Below, one piece after another: positions 27,201-36,368 of a stretch of DNA of 64,000 nt (positions are counted from its first letter, which is position 1; every line of letters begins with the position of its first letter). The stretch is from NCBI RefSeq assembly GCF_947495315.1, contig NZ_CANLYD010000002.1, positions 186,001-250,000 on the forward strand, given 5' to 3'. Both the position numbers and the translations under genes were made by a program. The notes under the pieces are model-generated. The model worked only from the letters and a program-made list of their open reading frames with translations. It did not search any database and had not been told where the DNA came from. The DNA is from an uncultured Aquimarina sp. (GTDB taxonomy: Bacteria > Bacteroidota > Bacteroidia > Flavobacteriales > Flavobacteriaceae).

Positions 27201-29327
27201 ATGAATATTGTTTCTTTTATAGCGAAACAGGTTCCTGTTTCGGAAAAGCAAATCACTAAAACCATCGAATTACTGGATGATGGAGCTACAATTCCATTTA
27301 TTTCTAGATATCGTAAAGAAATGACCGGCAATCTCGATGAGGTAGAGATTGGCGAAATTGTAAAGTATAAAACCGCTTTTGAAGCCCTACAAAAAAGAAA
27401 AGAAAGCGTTCTTGCAAGTATCAAAGAACAAGAAGCCCTAACACCAGAACTACAGAAACGTATAGAAGCTGCACAGACTTTATCTGAAGTAGAAGACCTA
27501 TATCTACCTTATAAGAAAAAGCGTAAGACTAAGGCTTCGGTTGCAAAAGAACAAGGGTTAGAACCTCTGGCTAAGATCATAATGCAACAACGTGAAGAAG
27601 AAATTCTATTCGTAGCCTCTAAATACCTAAATGATACAATTATCAATGAGGACCTGGCTTTACAAGGAGCAAGAGATATTATTGCAGAATGGATTAACGA
27701 AGATGAAAAAATAAGAAATAGACTGCGTAGATTATATCAACGCAGAGCGACGATATCATCTGCAGTAGTAAAAACAAAAAAAGACGAAGAAGAGGCACAG
27801 AAGTATCAACAATATTTTGAATGGGAAGAACCATTACAAAAATGCCCGTCACATAGATTATTGGCTATTCTTAGAGCTGAAAATGAAAAGATAGTAAGAG
27901 TAAAAATTTCGGTCCCTGAAAATGATGCACTAGATATCATAGATGATATTATGATCAAATCTAATATTGAAGCGTGTACAGATCAAATGTTTCTAGCAAT
28001 TGCTGATGCGTATAAAAGATTGTTAACACCTGCAATTTCAACCGAAGTATTAAATCAAGCTAAAGAAAAAGCAGATGATAATGCAATCACAGTTTTTGCT
28101 CAAAACCTAAAACAATTGCTACTAGCGTCTCCTTTAGGACAGAAACGCATTCTGGCATTGGATCCTGGTTTTAAATCTGGTTGTAAAGTGGTTTGCCTAG
28201 ATAAACAAGGTGATTTATTGCATAATGAAAATATATATCCACATCCACCACAACGCGAAACTACTAACGGGATAAAAAAGATCAAATCCTTAGTAAATGC
28301 GTATAAAATCGAAGCCATTGCCATAGGTAACGGAACCGCAGCCAGAGAAACCGAAGCGTTTATCAAAAAAATCCCATTCGATGGTCCTATTCAAGTGTTT
28401 ATGGTTAATGAAAGTGGCGCATCTGTATATTCAGCTTCTAAAATTGCAAGAGCAGAGTTTCCTAATTATGATGTAACAGTCCGTGGAGCAGTATCTATTG
28501 GCAGACGATTGGCAGATCCGTTGGCAGAATTAGTTAAAATTGATCCCAAAGCAATTGGAGTTGGCCAATATCAGCATGATGTGGATCAAACCAAACTAAA
28601 AAACGAACTTGATACAGTGGTGATGAGTTGTGTAAATAGCGTAGGAATTAATGTAAATACCGCCAGCGCACCTTTATTAAGTTATGTATCCGGAATAGGA
28701 GATAAGCTAGCAGAAAACATAGTAAACTATCGATCAGAAAATGGAGCACTACGATCTAGAGAAGAATTAAAAAAAGTTCCGCGATTAGGAGGTAAAGCCT
28801 ATGAACAAGCAGCGGCTTTTTTGAGAATTACAGACCCTAACAATCCACTAGATAATTCTGCAGTGCATCCCGAACGATACAGATTGGTATCCAAAATGGC
28901 AAAAGATGTAGGTGTCCCGCTAAAAGAATTAATAGGAAACAAAACAGCAATTACCAACATCAAATTACAAAATTATATTTCTGACAATGTAGGATTACCA
29001 ACCCTGAACGATATCGTGAAGGAATTAGAAAAACCAGGTGTTGACCCTAGAAAGAAAGCAACTGTTTTTGAATTCGATCCAAATGTAAAAACAATTAATG
29101 ATCTAAAAGCCGGAATGAAGTTACCCGGAATAGTAAATAACATTACTAATTTTGGATGTTTTGTAGATATTGGTATTAAGGAAAGCGGGTTGATACATAT
29201 CTCAAAACTAGCGAATGAATATATCAGTGATGTAAATGCGGTAGTTCAGTTAAACCAGCACTTGATGGTTACTGTAATGAGTATAGATTTACCTAGGAAG
29301 AGAATTCAACTATCATTAATTGATTAG
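27201..29327 (+). CDS. tex: Tex family RNA-binding transcription accessory protein
   Basis: 708 residues, normal length for Tex. The N-terminal helical region begins 'VPVSEKQITKTIELLDDGATIPFISRYRKEMTG'. A YqgF/RNase H-like domain starts near residue 313 ('RILALDPGFKSGCKV'), tandem helix-hairpin-helix motifs lie near 490-560 ('YVSGIGDKLAENIVNYR', 'VPRLGGKAYEQAAAFLRI'), and an S1 RNA-binding domain occupies about 630-707 ('GIVNNITNFGCFVDIG', 'GLIHISKL'). Tex proteins bind nucleic acid and act with the transcription and RNA-decay machinery. It ends 144 bases before the Fic gene. Confidence 0.95.
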   Translation: MNIVSFIAKQVPVSEKQITKTIELLDDGATIPFISRYRKEMTGNLDEVEIGEIVKYKTAFEALQKRKESVLASIKEQEALTPELQKRIEAAQTLSEVEDLYLPYKKKRKTKASVAKEQGLEPLAKIIMQQREEEILFVASKYLNDTIINEDLALQGARDIIAEWINEDEKIRNRLRRLYQRRATISSAVVKTKKDEEEAQKYQQYFEWEEPLQKCPSHRLLAILRAENEKIVRVKISVPENDALDIIDDIMIKSNIEACTDQMFLAIADAYKRLLTPAISTEVLNQAKEKADDNAITVFAQNLKQLLLASPLGQKRILALDPGFKSGCKVVCLDKQGDLLHNENIYPHPPQRETTNGIKKIKSLVNAYKIEAIAIGNGTAARETEAFIKKIPFDGPIQVFMVNESGASVYSASKIARAEFPNYDVTVRGAVSIGRRLADPLAELVKIDPKAIGVGQYQHDVDQTKLKNELDTVVMSCVNSVGINVNTASAPLLSYVSGIGDKLAENIVNYRSENGALRSREELKKVPRLGGKAYEQAAAFLRITDPNNPLDNSAVHPERYRLVSKMAKDVGVPLKELIGNKTAITNIKLQNYISDNVGLPTLNDIVKELEKPGVDPRKKATVFEFDPNVKTINDLKAGMKLPGIVNNITNFGCFVDIGIKESGLIHISKLANEYISDVNAVVQLNQHLMVTVMSIDLPRKRIQLSLID

Positions 29328-29365
29328 AAATAAGGCTGAATTTATTTTTCCTTTATGAAAACGCA

Positions 29366-29433
29366 TAAAGATAATCGTATTTTCTTTACATAAAAACCAT
29401 GACATGTAAAGAAAATACGATTATCTTTACATG
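29366..29433. promoter_or_regulatory. Long palindrome upstream of the Fic gene, probable operator or hairpin
   Basis: A 26-bp perfect inverted repeat has arms at 29366-29391 and 29404-29429 around a 12-base spacer. Within it lie repeated half-sites: CATGTAAAGA (29403-29412) and its complement TCTTTACATG (29424-29433) are 11 bases apart, and TAAAGA/TCTTTA recurs with the same spacing in the left arm. A further TATAAAGAAATACG copy lies at about 29446-29459. The arrangement looks like dimer binding sites just upstream of the ATG. Confidence 0.65.
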
Positions 29434-29471
29434 AAAACTGTAACGTATAAAGAAATACGGAAATCATTGAT

Positions 29472-30542
29472 ATGAGTTGGAAACCTTTACATCTTCCGTA
29501 CAAGGAAGATCCAGAAACCAAAAAAGTACTAAAAAATCTTTCTACGGCACATCGAGCTCTTGCAGAACTTAAAGGTGTTGCTCAATCAATTCCAAGACAA
29601 GAAATACTAATTAATACACTTACATTTCAGGAAGCGAAAGATAGTTCTGAGGTGGAAAATATAATTACAACTCATGATGAATTATATAAAAGTTCATTAG
29701 GTTTCGAAGAGTTTATTTCTCCTGCTGCAAAAGAGGTTGAAAGTTATAGTTTGGCGCTCAAACATGGTTTTACAATAGTATCTCAAAGAAAGATATTAAG
29801 CGGCAACAATATTATCGAAATTCAAAGAATTTTAGAAAAGAATAATTCAGGTTTTAGAAAATTACCAGGAACAAATCTTAAAAATCAGCAAACTGGAGAA
29901 GTTGTATATGAACCTCCACAAAGTGCTGATGAGATACAGCGGTTAATGCAGAATCTGGTGGAATTTATGAATAACGATGAACTCATAGATTATGACCCTA
30001 TTGTAAAAATGGCAATTATTCATTTTCAGTTTGAAAGTATACATCCTTTTTATGACGGAAATGGGCGTACAGGTAGAATTATTAATATTCTTTATTTAGT
30101 ACTACAGAATTTACTAGATATTCCTATTCTATATTTAAGCAGATACATTATTAAACATAAAGGAGATTACTACCGATTTTTACAAGATGTACGAGATAAT
30201 AATAATTGGGAATCATGGATTTTGTTTATGATAAAAGCAGTGGAAGAAACCGCTATACACACCATTGATCTTATTAAAGATATAAAACAAGATATGATGT
30301 ATATGAAAAATATCTTGAGAGACAACTATAAGTTTTATAGCCAAGAGTTACTAAATCATCTTTTTAAAATGCCTTATACTAAAATTGAATTTTTAAAAAA
30401 TGACCTAAAGATAAGCCGTGTAACGGCTTCGAATTATTTAAATAAATTATCAGATGATAATATTATTCATAAACACAAATTAGGCAAGAGTAATTATTAC
30501 ATTAATCCTTTGTTAATGAATACGTTGATTAAAAAACAGTAA
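29472..30542 (+). CDS. Fic family protein with N-terminal inhibitory helix and C-terminal winged-helix region
   Basis: 356 residues. The catalytic Fic motif HPFYDGNGRTGR begins at His191, matching HPFx(D/E)GNGRxxR, so AMP transfer from ATP to a target protein hydroxyl is expected. An (S/T)xxxE(G/N) inhibitory motif is visible as S58-S-E-V-E62-N63, as in class II Fic proteins whose own N-terminal helix blocks ATP. After residue 290 'MPYTKIEFLKNDLKISRVTASNYLNKLSDDNII' looks like a helix-turn-helix, common in this family. No separate antitoxin gene is adjacent, consistent with the built-in inhibitor. The long palindrome upstream suggests autoregulation by the C-terminal domain. The target is unknown. 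Confidence 0.9.
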   Translation: MSWKPLHLPYKEDPETKKVLKNLSTAHRALAELKGVAQSIPRQEILINTLTFQEAKDSSEVENIITTHDELYKSSLGFEEFISPAAKEVESYSLALKHGFTIVSQRKILSGNNIIEIQRILEKNNSGFRKLPGTNLKNQQTGEVVYEPPQSADEIQRLMQNLVEFMNNDELIDYDPIVKMAIIHFQFESIHPFYDGNGRTGRIINILYLVLQNLLDIPILYLSRYIIKHKGDYYRFLQDVRDNNNWESWILFMIKAVEETAIHTIDLIKDIKQDMMYMKNILRDNYKFYSQELLNHLFKMPYTKIEFLKNDLKISRVTASNYLNKLSDDNIIHKHKLGKSNYYINPLLMNTLIKKQ

Positions 30543-30566
30543 TTACAAGTTAAACCTAAAACCAGA

Positions 30567-30593
30567 AAACCATCCGTTTTAGGCGGATGGTTT
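30567..30593. terminator. Terminator between fic and tatA
   Basis: AAACCATCCG (30567-30576) pairs perfectly with CGGATGGTTT (30584-30593) across TTTTAGG. A- and T-rich flanks mean it could serve both convergent genes. Confidence 0.75.
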
Positions 30594-30619
30594 CTTATAT
30601 ATTATAATAAAAGTTGAAA

Positions 30620-30811
30620 TTATTTTTTCTCTTCTATTTTATTAGGATCTTCTTCTTCTTTAGAGGCATCTTTAAATTCTTTGATCCCGCTTCCTAAACC
30701 TCTCATCAATTCCGGAATTTTTTTACCTCCGAATAAAAGTAAAACCACAGCAACAATCAATGCGATTTGCCAAGGGCCTAACATTCCTAAAAATACACTT
30801 AATGATATCAT
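30620..30811 (-). CDS. tatA: Twin-arginine translocase subunit TatA/E family
   Basis: 63 residues: an N-terminal membrane helix ('[26 protein letters not shown]'), the conserved FGG hinge, then an amphipathic helix ('[16 protein letters not shown]') and an acidic/Lys tail. This is the TatA layout; TatA oligomers form the pore that moves folded proteins across the inner membrane. TatB and TatC are not adjacent, which is common in Bacteroidota. The length is near the lower normal limit. Confidence 0.93.
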   Translation of the reverse strand: MISLSVFLGMLGPWQIALIVAVVLLLFGGKKIPELMRGLGSGIKEFKDASKEEEDPNKIEEKK

Positions 30812-30950
30812 GATCTTAAAATTAGATTACAAAGTTAACAAGATTTAGGTAAAAAAGACATTTTTGAAGTGCTAAAAACTCCTTTTGTGATAATATTCAC
30901 ACCTTCAAATAAGACTATTCACACCTAAATAACGTTTTATACCAGTTGTT

Positions 30951-31087
30951 GTTTGAATTTACTTGAAAAGAAAATTAAGGTTTTTTTATCTCAGTGAGTA
31001 AGAAAAATCAATCATAGCAGCGCTACGGTTTATTTTTATTCTGAAACTGAGGTGAAAAAAGAACATTTTATTCCAGTAAATTCAAAT
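30951..31087. repeat. Long imperfect palindrome (MITE/REP-like) upstream of the M23 peptidase gene
   Basis: The 380-base gap 30812-31191 holds an imperfect hairpin of about 137 bases centred on AGCGCT (31019-31024). Matching arm segments are TTTGAATTTACT (30952-30963) against AGTAAATTCAAA (31075-31086), and TTTTTTATCTCAGT against ACTGAGGTGAAAAAA. A 7-base unit (ATGGCAA) follows in short tandem at about 31085-31102. No ORF or transposase is inside. Region 30812-30950 shows nothing recognisable. Confidence 0.65.
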
Positions 31088-31146
31088 GGCAAATGGCAAA
31101 TGGTAATATTGTAGAATTTAGCATTTTTATCCCTAAACAGAATATG

Positions 31147-31154
31147 TATATTTG
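31147..31154 (+). promoter_or_regulatory. Bacteroidota -7 promoter element (TATATTTG)
   Basis: An exact TAnnTTTG match lies 38 bases before the M23 peptidase start; a T-run at about 31124-31128 is at a plausible -33 distance. It could drive the peptidase, GH3, DUF6909 and first wzz-like genes. Confidence 0.5.
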
Positions 31155-31191
31155 CGTAACAAAAACAATTGCCCTGATAGTAGATTAATCT

Positions 31192-32061
31192 ATGGCTAAA
31201 AAGAAAAAAGAACAAAAAAGAATTACCAAAAAACTACTAAACAAGTATCGATTAGTAATTCTTAACGAAGATACCTTCGAGGAGCGAATATCATTTAAAC
31301 TAACAAGACTTAATGTTTTTGTATTAGTTATGATTACTTCGATCGTTTTAGTTTCTTGCACAACTATTCTAATTGCTTTTACACCATTAAGAGAATATAT
31401 TCCCGGATATTCTTCAACATCTCTGAATCAAAAAGCAACTAGATTGGTTTCTACTGCAGATTCTTTGGAAACTGTATTAACCGTTAATCAGGAATATTAT
31501 AAATCGATCAAGAAAGTCTTGATAGGAGATGTTAAGACAGTTGAGTTTGATATTGACTCTGCACTACAATCACAAAAATTAAACCCAGAAGAAGTAGACC
31601 TAAGCCCATCAGAACAAGACATGAAACTTAGAGAAGAAGTTTCTAGAGAAGATAAATACAGTTTGTTCGAAAGCGAAAAGTCAAGTACTGATTTTTCACT
31701 ATTTCCACCAGTAAAAGGTAGTATTACATCCAAGTATAACGTTAATGAAAAGCATTATGCAATTGATGTCGCAGTACCAAAAGATACGCCAATCAAAGCT
31801 GCCGCTGCCGGAACTGTAATTTTTGCAGAATGGACATCAGAAACGGGCCATGTGATCATATTAGAACACGGAAATAGTTTATTAACAGTTTACAAGCATA
31901 ACGCTTCGTTGACAAAACAACAAGGAGAGTTAGTGAAGGCTGGAGAAGTGATTGCAACTGCTGGATCAACAGGAGAACTTTCTACAGGCCCACATTTACA
32001 TTTTGAATTGTGGAGAGATGGATACCCTACAGATCCATCAAAATTTATTGATTTTGAATAA
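31192..32061 (+). CDS. M23 family metallopeptidase, membrane anchored (LytM-like)
   Basis: 289 residues. A basic cytoplasmic N-terminus is followed by one membrane helix at about 39-64 ('LNVFVLVMITSIVLVSCTTILIAF'), a short linker, and a C-terminal M23 domain at about 172-285. Zinc ligands are visible as H188xxxD192 ('HYAIDVAV') and the HxH of 'GPHLHFELW' (His268, His270). By family it cuts peptide cross-links of peptidoglycan in the periplasm. The TM segment contains 'VSC', but it is too far from the N-terminus for a lipobox. The GH3-like gene starts 9 bases after its stop. Confidence 0.92.
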   Translation: MAKKKKEQKRITKKLLNKYRLVILNEDTFEERISFKLTRLNVFVLVMITSIVLVSCTTILIAFTPLREYIPGYSSTSLNQKATRLVSTADSLETVLTVNQEYYKSIKKVLIGDVKTVEFDIDSALQSQKLNPEEVDLSPSEQDMKLREEVSREDKYSLFESEKSSTDFSLFPPVKGSITSKYNVNEKHYAIDVAVPKDTPIKAAAAGTVIFAEWTSETGHVIILEHGNSLLTVYKHNASLTKQQGELVKAGEVIATAGSTGELSTGPHLHFELWRDGYPTDPSKFIDFE

Positions 32062-32070
32062 CAACATATA

Positions 32071-33570
32071 ATGTCTATTAAATCATTAGGGGCAAAGATT
32101 TTTGCAAAACATATCCGTAAAAAGATAAACAAGTGGGCTAAGAACCCTATAAAAACCCAAGAAAAGGTTTTTAACAAGTTAATACTGAATGCTAGAAATA
32201 CAGCTTTTGGTAAAGATCATGGGTTCCATACTATAAAAACGCACGAGGATTTTGTGAAAAAAGTACCTATCCGTGATTACGAAGAGCTACGTACATATGT
32301 AGATCGTGTTGTAAAAGGAGAAAGTGATGTACTATGGCCTGGAAAACCAGTTTATTTTGCTAAAACGTCTGGAACTACGAGTGGAGTAAAATATATTCCA
32401 TTAACCTCGGATTCTATGCCAACGCATATCAGAGCTGCGCGAAATGCCATTCTATGTTATGTAGCAGAAAGCGGAAAAACTGCTTTTGTAGATGGCAAAA
32501 TGATATTTCTTCAAGGAAGTCCGGAACTCGTAGAAAAGAACGGAATAAATTTAGGAAGACTTTCAGGAATTGTAGCGCATTATGTACCAAAATATCTGCA
32601 GAAAAATAGATTACCAAGCTGGGAAACTAATTGTATTGATGATTGGGAAACAAAGGTAGATGCCATAGTCGAAGAAACTGTAGATGAAAACATGACAATC
32701 ATCAGTGGAATACCACCTTGGGTGCAAATGTATTTTGAAAAACTTAAACAGAAGAAAGGAAAACCTATTGGAGAGCTGTTCAAGAATTTCGAGTTGTTTA
32801 TCTACGGAGGTGTAAACTATGAACCTTATAAAGCTACCTTCGAGAAGTTAATAGGAAGAAAAGTTGCCAGCATTGAATTATATCCTGCGTCAGAAGGTTT
32901 TTTTGCTTTTCAGGATAAGCAGAATGAAAAAGGAATGTTATTGCAACTGGATTCAGGAATGTTTTATGAATTTGTAAAAGCAGATGAGTTTTTTGAAGAA
33001 AATCCTAAAAGATTAACGATTGGTGATGTTGAGGTTGGGGTGAATTATGTGATGCTTATTTCTTCTAATGCTGGATTATGGACATACAATATAGGGGATA
33101 CAGTGATGTTTACGAGTACCTCACCCTACAGATTGGTGGTTTCTGGTAGAATTAAGCATTTTATTTCTGCATTTGGAGAACATGTAATTGGTAAAGAAGT
33201 AGAACAAGCTATACAAGAAGCGGCAGAAGCAACAGGAATAATGATCAAAGAATTTACAGTGGCACCCCAAATTAATCCGGATGACTCCGAGCTGCCGTAT
33301 CACGAATGGTTTGTGGAGTTTCAGGAAAACCCAAAAGACATAGAAGAATTTGCCTTGCAAATTGATAATTCTTTACGAAAACAAAACACATATTACGATG
33401 ATTTGATAGTGGGAAATGTGCTGACAACTCTCAAAGTTAGAACAGTTCCTAAAGATGGCTTTAACACCTATATGAAATCTATTGGCAAACTAGGAGGGCA
33501 AAACAAATTACCAAGGCTTTCTAATGATAGAAAGATTGCCGATTCCTTAACAATCAGCATAGTTAAATAA
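32071..33570 (+). CDS. GH3 family acyl-adenylate-forming enzyme
   Basis: 499 residues, close to the plant GH3 and bacterial homologue length. The ATP-binding loop 'AKTSGTTSGVKYIP' is at about 97-110, 'YPASEGFFAFQ' at about 270-280, 'YNIGDTVMF' and 'VSGRIKHFISAFGEHV' further on. GH3 enzymes activate a carboxylate with ATP and conjugate it to an amine; the substrate of the Bacteroidota members is not established. There is no signal peptide. It is part of a tight run (M23 gene 9 bases before, DUF6909-type gene 26 bases after), which does not reveal a substrate. Confidence 0.88.
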   Translation: MSIKSLGAKIFAKHIRKKINKWAKNPIKTQEKVFNKLILNARNTAFGKDHGFHTIKTHEDFVKKVPIRDYEELRTYVDRVVKGESDVLWPGKPVYFAKTSGTTSGVKYIPLTSDSMPTHIRAARNAILCYVAESGKTAFVDGKMIFLQGSPELVEKNGINLGRLSGIVAHYVPKYLQKNRLPSWETNCIDDWETKVDAIVEETVDENMTIISGIPPWVQMYFEKLKQKKGKPIGELFKNFELFIYGGVNYEPYKATFEKLIGRKVASIELYPASEGFFAFQDKQNEKGMLLQLDSGMFYEFVKADEFFEENPKRLTIGDVEVGVNYVMLISSNAGLWTYNIGDTVMFTSTSPYRLVVSGRIKHFISAFGEHVIGKEVEQAIQEAAEATGIMIKEFTVAPQINPDDSELPYHEWFVEFQENPKDIEEFALQIDNSLRKQNTYYDDLIVGNVLTTLKVRTVPKDGFNTYMKSIGKLGGQNKLPRLSNDRKIADSLTISIVK

Positions 33571-33596
33571 GTTATATATTTGTTAGGAAAAATTTT

Positions 33597-35288
33597 ATGC
33601 CAAATTTGAAATTACAAGGAAGAACAAGATCTCAAGAAAGCTCGAGTGCAATAGAACGTATGTATATCACTATGCGACACCTATTCAATAGAGGTTTTTA
33701 TAAACCTATGGGAGTTTCTGGAGATACGTTAAGAGAAGGATTACTAACACTTCGTCCAGAAATTTATGGTTCGGTAGCAGAAGAAAAAGTAGAACTAGAT
33801 GGGTTGTTATATGTAATCGATCGTTTGCCAATCGGAATCGAAGAATGTCGCTATATAAATCTTACCAGTGAAGAAGGATATAAAAACTCACATTTTAAAG
33901 TAATTGTTCCTCCAAAAAGAAGAAGAAACTGTTATAGGATTGATAACGAACAGATGAATATCGAGATTACTCGTGGAAGATCAGAGATCTATGACATTCT
34001 TACACACCTTACCTTTTTGTTTATCGAATCTCATAAGATTATGAACCGAGTGGTAATTAACGAAGAAGGAAACGTAACACGAGATTGGGATAAATTAGAA
34101 AACGCAGTATCCTCTAAAAAAGAACTTACAAAGGCAGAACGAGAAGTTGCGCTAACACATACTGCTAATATATTAGGAAGAACTTTTCAGGAAGTTACTT
34201 CTATCTACGATAGTTTTTCTTGTCCCGAGAATAAAGAGAGATTTCTTCATATAATTTACTGGTTAGGTAAGTTGGCAATGGATGAATCTGTTAATGGAAA
34301 TAAGAGAATTGTTACTTTTAGTCCGGTTTTAAGAGAACGTCTAGGACATCATATTCACGGAGAACGATGGGCAAATAGCATAAAAAATAAATTGGAACAA
34401 CTCAATTTATTAGAAAGGCCGATACATATCATAAGTGCAAACATGCATAGTGTGATGAATACATTATACGCCCCAATTGCTTTAAAAACAGAACTAAAGA
34501 ATAAGACTACTTTTGATATTTATGAATTGCTTAGTGAAAGCAAGAACGATAAACTAAGAGCTAAAGTAGAAAAACTAGCCCTGCAGAAAGGAATGACCTA
34601 CTTAGAGGATCAAAGTGGGACAAATATTAATGTTCAGATATTTGATACTTCAAAACACTCAGAAGGGATATACGCGTCATTTATATCGGATGTTAAAAAG
34701 GAAAATAAACCAGTGATTATTGTAATGGATTATGCGTTTGGAGAACAAGCGTACGAGACCATGGATGAACTTCTTAAACCATATGTAAAACCGGAAGAAA
34801 GAAAATACCTTAATGTTAAATCAGTTTCTCTAATGGGAAAAGCAGGTATTCTAGAAGGAGGAAAAGGAGATATTATGATACCTTCTGCTCACGTTTTTGA
34901 AGGAACAGCCGATAACTACCCTTTTGATAATGGATTGAAAAAAGAAGATTTAGAAGGACACGGAATTGATATTTATGATGGTTCCATGATAACTGTATTA
35001 GGAACTTCTTTACAGAATAGGGACATATTAAAGTTTTTTCACGATTCTACCTGGAATGTGATAGGATTGGAAATGGAAGGTGCTCACTATCAAAAAGCAA
35101 TTCAATCTGCATCCAAACTACGAGGTAGTATTAGTTCTGACGTAAAAGTAAACTACGCATATTATGCTTCCGATAATCCATTAGAAACAGGAAGTACGTT
35201 AGCATCTGGAGGATTAGGAACAACAGGAGTAAAACCAACATACCTGATTACTGAGAAGATTTTAGAACAGATATTTAATGAAGCTTAG
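33597..35288 (+). CDS. DUF6909-type protein with nucleoside-phosphorylase-like C-terminal half
   Basis: 563 residues. I recognise the N-terminal half ('RTRSQESSSAIERMYITMRHLFNRGFYKPMG') as the uncharacterised Bacteroidota family I know as DUF6909, from memory. The C-terminal half contains 'SLMGKAGILEGGKGDIMIPSAH' and 'LEMEGAH' (about 491-497), which resemble the purine-nucleoside phosphorylase/nucleosidase fold, where a Glu-Met-Glu stretch contacts the ribose. AMP-nucleosidase-like activity is therefore possible but unproven. No signal peptide. The next gene starts 5 bases after its stop. Confidence 0.6.
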   Translation: MPNLKLQGRTRSQESSSAIERMYITMRHLFNRGFYKPMGVSGDTLREGLLTLRPEIYGSVAEEKVELDGLLYVIDRLPIGIEECRYINLTSEEGYKNSHFKVIVPPKRRRNCYRIDNEQMNIEITRGRSEIYDILTHLTFLFIESHKIMNRVVINEEGNVTRDWDKLENAVSSKKELTKAEREVALTHTANILGRTFQEVTSIYDSFSCPENKERFLHIIYWLGKLAMDESVNGNKRIVTFSPVLRERLGHHIHGERWANSIKNKLEQLNLLERPIHIISANMHSVMNTLYAPIALKTELKNKTTFDIYELLSESKNDKLRAKVEKLALQKGMTYLEDQSGTNINVQIFDTSKHSEGIYASFISDVKKENKPVIIVMDYAFGEQAYETMDELLKPYVKPEERKYLNVKSVSLMGKAGILEGGKGDIMIPSAHVFEGTADNYPFDNGLKKEDLEGHGIDIYDGSMITVLGTSLQNRDILKFFHDSTWNVIGLEMEGAHYQKAIQSASKLRGSISSDVKVNYAYYASDNPLETGSTLASGGLGTTGVKPTYLITEKILEQIFNEA

Positions 35289-35293
35289 ATAAT

Positions 35294-36286
35294 ATGAGTG
35301 AAGAAAAAACTAATAACATAGAAATAGATTTAGGACAATTTTTCAAATCTATTATAAAAGGTTTCAAGAGTTTGCTAAAACTTTTAATTAAAGCTTTGTT
35401 GTTTTATAAGAAGAAGTGGGTTCTATTTTCGATTTTGTTTGTTGCTGGGGCTATTGGTGGTTATTTTTTGGAGAAAGCTTTTGCTCTAAATAAAAGACAT
35501 AAACAAGAAATTATTTTAGAGCCTAAATATGATACTACATCTTACATATATGAATTTGTAGATAACTTGAATATTAAATTTAAAGATAAGTTATTTTTAA
35601 AAGAAATAGATCTAGATTCGACAGATATAAAGTACCTAAAGAAGATTACCTTAGAACCTATTATCCAATCTAAAGATGTTTTGGATGAATTACAAAGGAC
35701 TTATAAAGGCCAAAACTTTTTCAATCAATTTATGGATGGGTATGAAGATGAAGCCTTAAATAGCGAGAAGTATAAAAGCTTTTTCAAGAACCATAAATTG
35801 ACATTAATATTTAAAGGAGGGAATGAAAATAATGCTAAAGTTTCTAAACAGTTATTAGGTTTTATAAGCTCTAACGAATATTACAATAAAGAACTTTCTT
35901 TGACGCTAAAACAAACAAAATCTAATTTAGAGAAGAATAAAGAGACATTAGTCTTCGTTGAAGAATATTTGAAGAAGCTAAGCAAAAAACCCTTTAATCA
36001 GAATAAGGAGATTATAGTTGTTGGAGGTGATTCAGAGATACCTACAATAGCCTCTCTCTTAGACAGGAAGGAGTCTTTAATGAGAATAATTAGTTTTCAG
36101 GAAAAACTTTTAGAGTTGGATACTAAACTGTTTGATATAATAGAATACGGTAATGTTGTACGGCATCCAGTAGGAATTCATAAACGAATAATTGTATTAT
36201 TACCTGTGTTGCTTTGCTTTTTTGTGTCTATCATATTTTTATTTAAAAATTCTACAGGAAAATTAGAGAATTTTATTAACAACTAG
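35294..36286 (+). CDS. Wzz-like chain-length determinant protein (first copy)
   Basis: 330 residues. Two membrane helices flank a long periplasmic coiled-coil-rich domain: TM1 at about 42-60 ('WVLFSILFVAGAIGGYFL') and TM2 near the C-terminus ('IIVLLPVLLCFFVSIIFLF'). This is the Wzz/polysaccharide co-polymerase topology. The N-terminal cytoplasmic motif 'EIDLGQFFKSIIKGF' is shared with the second copy at 36588 ('EIDLGQLFKLIGDGF'). No C-terminal tyrosine kinase is fused. By family it would set the number of repeat units polymerised by Wzy. It starts 5 bases after the DUF6909-type gene. Confidence 0.78.
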   Translation: MSEEKTNNIEIDLGQFFKSIIKGFKSLLKLLIKALLFYKKKWVLFSILFVAGAIGGYFLEKAFALNKRHKQEIILEPKYDTTSYIYEFVDNLNIKFKDKLFLKEIDLDSTDIKYLKKITLEPIIQSKDVLDELQRTYKGQNFFNQFMDGYEDEALNSEKYKSFFKNHKLTLIFKGGNENNAKVSKQLLGFISSNEYYNKELSLTLKQTKSNLEKNKETLVFVEEYLKKLSKKPFNQNKEIIVVGGDSEIPTIASLLDRKESLMRIISFQEKLLELDTKLFDIIEYGNVVRHPVGIHKRIIVLLPVLLCFFVSIIFLFKNSTGKLENFINN

Positions 36287-36302
36287 TTTAAATTCTATTA
36301 TT

Positions 36303-36368
36303 GTGTCTAAAAACATATTAGTAACAGGAGGAGCTGGATTTATAGGTTCAAATTATTTGAATTTTTGA
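36303..36368 (+). pseudogene. Remnant of an rfbB-like NAD-dependent epimerase/dehydratase gene
   Basis: From GTG 36303 the frame encodes [19 protein letters not shown] and two more residues before TGA at 36366-36368. The Rossmann motif GGAGFIG and its context match the start of RfbB at 37729, but the bases differ at many third positions, so it is not a fresh copy. Only the first 21 codons survive. The remainder of the 301-base gap (36369-36587) shows no recognisable reading frame apart from the promoter-like element at 36543. Confidence 0.75.
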
